Assembly: GCA_030512295.1 (NCBI GenBank)
Contig: JAULSR010000002.1
Span: forward strand, 868,001-932,000
Length of the DNA: 64,000 bases
Source: Bombardia bombarda
Lineage: Eukaryota; Ascomycota; Sordariomycetes; Sordariales; Lasiosphaeriaceae
Direction of reading: 5' to 3'
The notes below the pieces were generated by a model that was given only the letters and a program-made list of their open reading frames with translations, was not told the origin of the DNA and did no database searches. The position numbers were made by a program, and so were the translations under genes. Shown here piece after piece: positions 60,164-64,000 of the stretch; the first letter of the stretch is position 1; each line of letters begins with the position of its first letter.

Positions 60164-60556
60164 TTACAATGCTAGCTGCATCGCGCAGATCACCAACAGA
60201 CGACCAGCCAATAAGTCACCGACTTTCTCAAAGAGGATAAAGAGGCTCTCATAGATATCCACGCTATGTCTTGATCCGACACATAACCGCCAGCCTCATC
60301 GGTGTGACCGTGAGCGAGCGCTCAAATATAGTTCAAGAGTCAGCATAAAACAGCCACAGGGACCGATGAGCTCGCTCTCGCGACGAGGAAAAAGAGGGGT
60401 CGACAGGTCGACGGCACCATGACGGCCACCGATTTCGACACTTTCGCAGTTTGGGAGGGAGGTGTACCCATTCGATTGGGCAAAAAGCTTGGCGCTTATT
60501 GATTCGCATGATGCACATTGCTCTAGCTGCACATTAGTACCGACCAAGACCACCAT
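60164..60556 (-). pseudogene. unidentified ORF interrupted by one stop codon
   Basis: From the ATG at 60556 on the minus strand a frame with coding-like codon use runs 86 codons (LEQCASCESISAKLF, VEIGGRHGAVDLS, PLFPRRESELIGPCG), meets TGA at 60298-60296, and then continues open for 44 codons (VDIYESLFILFEKVGDLL) to TAA. This could be a gene with one nonsense mutation or a missed intron. I do not recognise the family; the CxxC near the start resembles the small Cys motif before some fungal HET domains, but no HET motif follows. Confidence 0.28.
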
Positions 60557-60925
60557 TGCTGAAACCGGCCGCTCGAATTAATCACCCACGCAGCAGCGTA
60601 CAGAGCGGTAAGCAGTGCAATCCCGGCGACGAAAATGCAATTCCCTTTTTGGGTTGTGCATCGATTGGTCGCCTTGTCGAGTCTTAGCAGGCAGAGGAGT
60701 CATCTCAAGCCACAAAGTTGAAGGTTGCCACATTGGTCCCCATGGGGAGGACCCCAGGACCAAGGCACGATGCAACTACCATTACCATGAGCAGTGCAGT
60801 TGGCGCTTTATATAAGAATGGCGAGGCCTTGCGGTTCCTTCTTTTTTCTTTCCCAGTCGTGGTCATGAAAATCAACCATTTCCCCTTGAATACCCATTTA
60901 CCAATCAGTTCAACCTGTTCTCAAC
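60557..60925. promoter_or_regulatory. upstream region of the hydrolase-vWA gene
   Basis: About 370 bases, divergent from the interrupted ORF. TATATAA occurs at about 60810-60816, roughly 110 nt before the ATG, followed by a CT-rich tract (60835-60860): a plausible core promoter. Confidence 0.45.
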
Positions 60926-63690
60926 ATGGCGCCCAAAGACTCATTTTTGACATTGTCAATACGCAACCTCCCCATGGGTACAACGGCCCAAGATGTGTGT
61001 GATCATATCAATCGTTCGTACAGCAACGCGCAACCTACGGTTGGTCCCATAGTTAAGGAGCCCAATCGACCCCGCCTCTATACTACCGTCACCATCCGCC
61101 AGGATGACAGCGACAAGTGCAAGTCCCTACGAAATGGCCTCAATGCCAAACCCTTTATCCCCCGACACCCAACAACGAACGTCAAGGAGACTGAAATTAA
61201 GGTCAACGACGAGTTCCTCGGCGTGACGACCGTAGCCGAGCATGACAACCCTCAGTTTGAGTAAGGCTACTTCACATGTCCAATTTGAAACTGTCTTACT
61301 GATTACTCTTCGTAGCTTGTACTTCATTCATGGGCTAGGCGGGCATGCCTCTAAGTCCTGGAGCACCGACAAGGGCTTTCCTTACATGTGGCCTAAAGAC
61401 TTCCTCCCCGACGACGTCAAGGAAAGACCTCTGGACCCCAACAACCCAGATGGGCCTAAATTGGCCGGTCGTTTCTCAGTCATAGGCTATCGGGCGGACT
61501 GGCGGAAGACTTGGTCCGCAACGACATCCATTGAGAAGAATGCCGAAAATTTGCTCAGCGCAATAAAGACCGATCGCCCAGAGGTACGTGAACGAACTCT
61601 TTTACTGTAATCCGTGCTTCGTATTAACTCATATTGATAGGGGTGTGCCCGTCCAATGTATTTTGCCTGTCATAGTCTTGGCGGACTCATTGCATGCCAG
61701 GTAAGTGATCAGCCAATCGTGTAACACGGCCACATTGATGTTGCGCGCATCGTTAACGGAGAGCCCCAAGGCCTTGATACACGCCTTGCGTAGCGATGCC
61801 AATGAATCAGAACGATTTCAAGAACCATATCAGAATGTCTTCTACCACAATGACCAGTTTCTAGTCAAGGGGATGTTCTTCTTCGGCACCCCTTTTGTGA
61901 GTTTACAGCCACTTATTCTCTCAGGATCTTAACTGACCAATTATGCCCTAGGACGGCTCTAATCTGGCAAACCATGCATCCACAATTATCAGGTTTCTGA
62001 AAGGGAATCAAGTCCTGATTGAAAACCTAAAAGAAAAGTCTAGCGATCTGACCAACATTGTGGCAAAGTTCAATCAAATCCGAAGTGATGAAAAAACTGG
62101 CATTTCCATCATGATTTGCTACGAGAAGCAGCCCATGTACGGCTACAAGTTTGTATGCTCTCCCTGGACCCTCAGTTTTAGGATCACCTCCCGTGCCGTC
62201 CCTGTCAACACATAACTTGGTAGAATATCAGAATCATTATACTGACATCGAGTCGTATAGGTTACGACCCCTGGCTCGGCCATGAGTTCCTTCAGAGTGC
62301 AGACATTGGGGATCGAGGGAGATCATAGAACAATGATCAAATTTCCCGACAACCACGACGAGAGTTACAGGACAATTTCGGACCTGATGATTCGGATAAT
62401 CCAGAGTACTCTGTCAGGATCCAGTTCCATCTCGTCTCCCAGCACGGGAAGCTTTCCTTGGTCACCTTTTACCCCAAGCCTACCAACCCGAACTCAAACC
62501 AACAGATCCACCAACAGTCCGCCACCATATCCAGGGGGGCCTGCCGCGTCATACCAAAATATAACAATCCACGGCCAATCTTCTGATTCGAGGTCCCTAC
62601 TAGTTGGACTCGGCAGCAGTGCATCCAGCTCCCCATCACACCCTTCAGGTCATCAAGGGCCATCCATCCCCACCAAGACGAAGGCCAATACCGGCGACCC
62701 TTGGCGCAACAACCCATTTGCCCCAGTTAAGATGGAAGATCTCATGCAACAGACCACACTCGATGGCAGAAACCAGCTAGCGGTAGCTCGAGAAGACAAC
62801 CACGAGCTGGCCCTACTCAGCCAGTTCGACACCGTCTTCCTCCTTGACGACACGGGGTCCATGTCAGAATCCGACATGCCCAACCCATCATCACCATCAA
62901 CAGGACATCCATCCGATTCTCCCCCTTCCCGCTGGGACGAGCTCGTTCAGTCCCTCCGCTACATAGTCGAAATCGTCTGCCGCTACGACAGGGACGGCGT
63001 CGACGTGCACTTCTTCTGCAACGACAGCAAGGACGAGCTCGGCATCACCGACGGCCAGCGCATCCTCGACCTGCTCACCAACGAGGTCGGCCCCGACGAG
63101 GAAGGCGGTGGCACCTTCATCGGCCAGCAAATATGGGTGATCCTAAGCACCTATCTCGAGCGCTTCGAGGAGTACAAGAAGCATCTGAGCGACCGGGGCC
63201 GCGGGGGCAACAATAACAGGCAACGGCAACAACAGCAGCCGCGACCTGACAAACCAAAGAAGCTCAACCTGATTGTCATCACCGACGGCGCTGCCGACGA
63301 CAAGGAGTCAGTCGAGGATGTTATTGTCCAAGCCGCCAAAAGGCTGGACGCGCTGCATGCCAGTTCGGACCAGGTGGGCATTCAGTTCTTGCAGATTGGG
63401 AAGGACGTGAATGCCGCGAGGTGGCTGAGGCTGTTGGATGATTCGCTTAAGGAGAGGTATGGTATTAGGGATGTAAGTTGATGTTTCATCGTTCTCACCT
63501 GACTTGCAAGGGCAATACTGACAGGACATGACTTCCTCTGCGATAGATCGTGGACACTCGGCCGTGGGATAGCCCCAACGAGATCAACAAGTCGTTCCGG
63601 GACAGGCTGGCTCAGATCCTGCTTGGGGGGATATTACGAAGCAAGGATGGGGAAGCCACTACCGATAGATTCTCGCCGGACTTGAACTGA
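60926..63690 (+). CDS. RRM-like cap + alpha/beta hydrolase + vWA domain fusion protein
   Basis: Seven exons: 60926-61260, 61316-61583, 61641-61700, 61771-61896, 61952-62152, 62261-63472 and 63547-63690 (781 aa); all junctions are GT-AG and in frame. Residues about 5-75 are an RRM-like module (LTLSIRNLPMGTTAQDV) followed by NDEFLGVTTV, as found before hydrolase domains of fungal NLR-like proteins. The alpha/beta hydrolase (113-360) has the oxyanion loop FIHGLGGH, nucleophile elbow CHSLGG (Ser213), FFFGTPF and a late GDHRTMIKF (His352), resembling SERAC1/SesB lipase-like domains. After a Ser/Pro linker (about 385-500) comes a vWA domain with complete MIDAS residues: DDTGS (Asp526, Thr528, Ser530), Thr615 in GGGTFIG and Asp672 in ITDGA. 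There is no NB-ARC, NACHT or repeat region. It is inferred to be an intracellular immune- or stress-type effector; function is unproven. Confidence 0.9.
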
Positions 63691-64000
63691 GTTGCTGCTG
63701 GAGTTGTATGAGATTGAATGACGTACCAATGAGTAAGGGTGTATGGTAATCAGTCGATGAGATTTATACTTTAGGTAAACGTATGTACTTGTTTCGTTTT
63801 ATTTTGATCGCTAGGTAGTAATCACAACGAGTTCAGATTGTTGCTGGATTCGATCTTTGCTTTGCTTGAAAGTAAACGGTTGGTAGGGACCAATAAATAT
63901 TAAAGTATAAGCGAACTATGGCCTACAGTAAACAATAACCAAGCAACCCAGCACGACCTTCCATCTTTGAAATCATGAATTGGTCGCGACGTAACTATTC
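63691..64000. other. 3' flank at the right window edge
   Basis: AT-rich 3' region of the fusion gene. An ATG at 63973 (MNWSRRNY) opens a frame into the window edge, too short to judge. Confidence 0.35.

Noticed and set aside
1..64000. CRISPR arrays, bacterial operons, ribosome-binding sites
   Set aside because: The window is eukaryotic; no spaced direct repeats or prokaryotic signals were seen.

Overview
This is a 64 kb piece of nuclear DNA from a filamentous ascomycete (Pezizomycotina, most likely a Sordariomycete). The reasons are short GT-AG introns (about 50-130 nt) with CTAAC or CTGAC branch sites, CT-rich leaders, high-GC third codon positions, and typical fungal families: a HET-domain protein, an F-box protein, DUF3712, a fungal small Cys protein, and NLR-type alpha/beta hydrolase modules. 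I cannot name the species. Start codons and splice sites were chosen by eye from the sequence; every multi-exon model given with exon coordinates closes in frame across all junctions.

Layout. The left edge holds the 5' end of a secreted GH67 alpha-glucuronidase on the minus strand, divergent from a protoglobin-domain gene with two Cys-Pro motifs in its tail. A HET-domain gene follows at 3.5-5.7 kb. From 5.7 to 20.3 kb is a gene-poor stretch whose only good gene is a 54-residue protein at 13.85 kb behind a TATA box. A SNF2-family helicase (20.3-23.9 kb) and a large F-box protein (26.4-30.8 kb) come next. A JAC1/HSC20 co-chaperone gene at 31.4 kb changes reading frame in a low-complexity, homopolymer-rich stretch. 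A decayed protein-kinase-like relic at 33.6-34.1 kb precedes CSN4, an SGNH/GDSL hydrolase, a cytochrome b2-type L-lactate dehydrogenase, and a single-pass DUF3712/LEA-2-like membrane protein.

From 47 to 58 kb lies a housekeeping block: an HCNGP-family regulator divergent from proteasome beta7 (PRE4), then GFA1 (glucosamine-6-phosphate synthase, first step toward chitin) and RPT4 (19S ATPase). CSN4, PRE4 and RPT4 all serve ubiquitin-dependent proteolysis, but they are separate transcription units and I do not infer an operon-like link.

The right end (58.6-64 kb) looks accessory. It has an MBL-fold hydrolase with an altered metal motif, a 344-bp MITE with 45-bp inverted ends flanked by TA, a stop-interrupted ORF, and a seven-exon gene that fuses an RRM-like cap and a SERAC1/SesB-type alpha/beta hydrolase to a C-terminal vWA domain with complete MIDAS residues. 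That fusion resembles the N-terminus of fungal NLR immune receptors with the NB-ARC/repeat part replaced by vWA, and it is the best candidate here for an undescribed system. Other notable points are two GC-AG introns, a 5-nt first exon in GFA1 that splits the catalytic Cys codon, and a pair of dispersed repeats at 38.0 and 46.8 kb.
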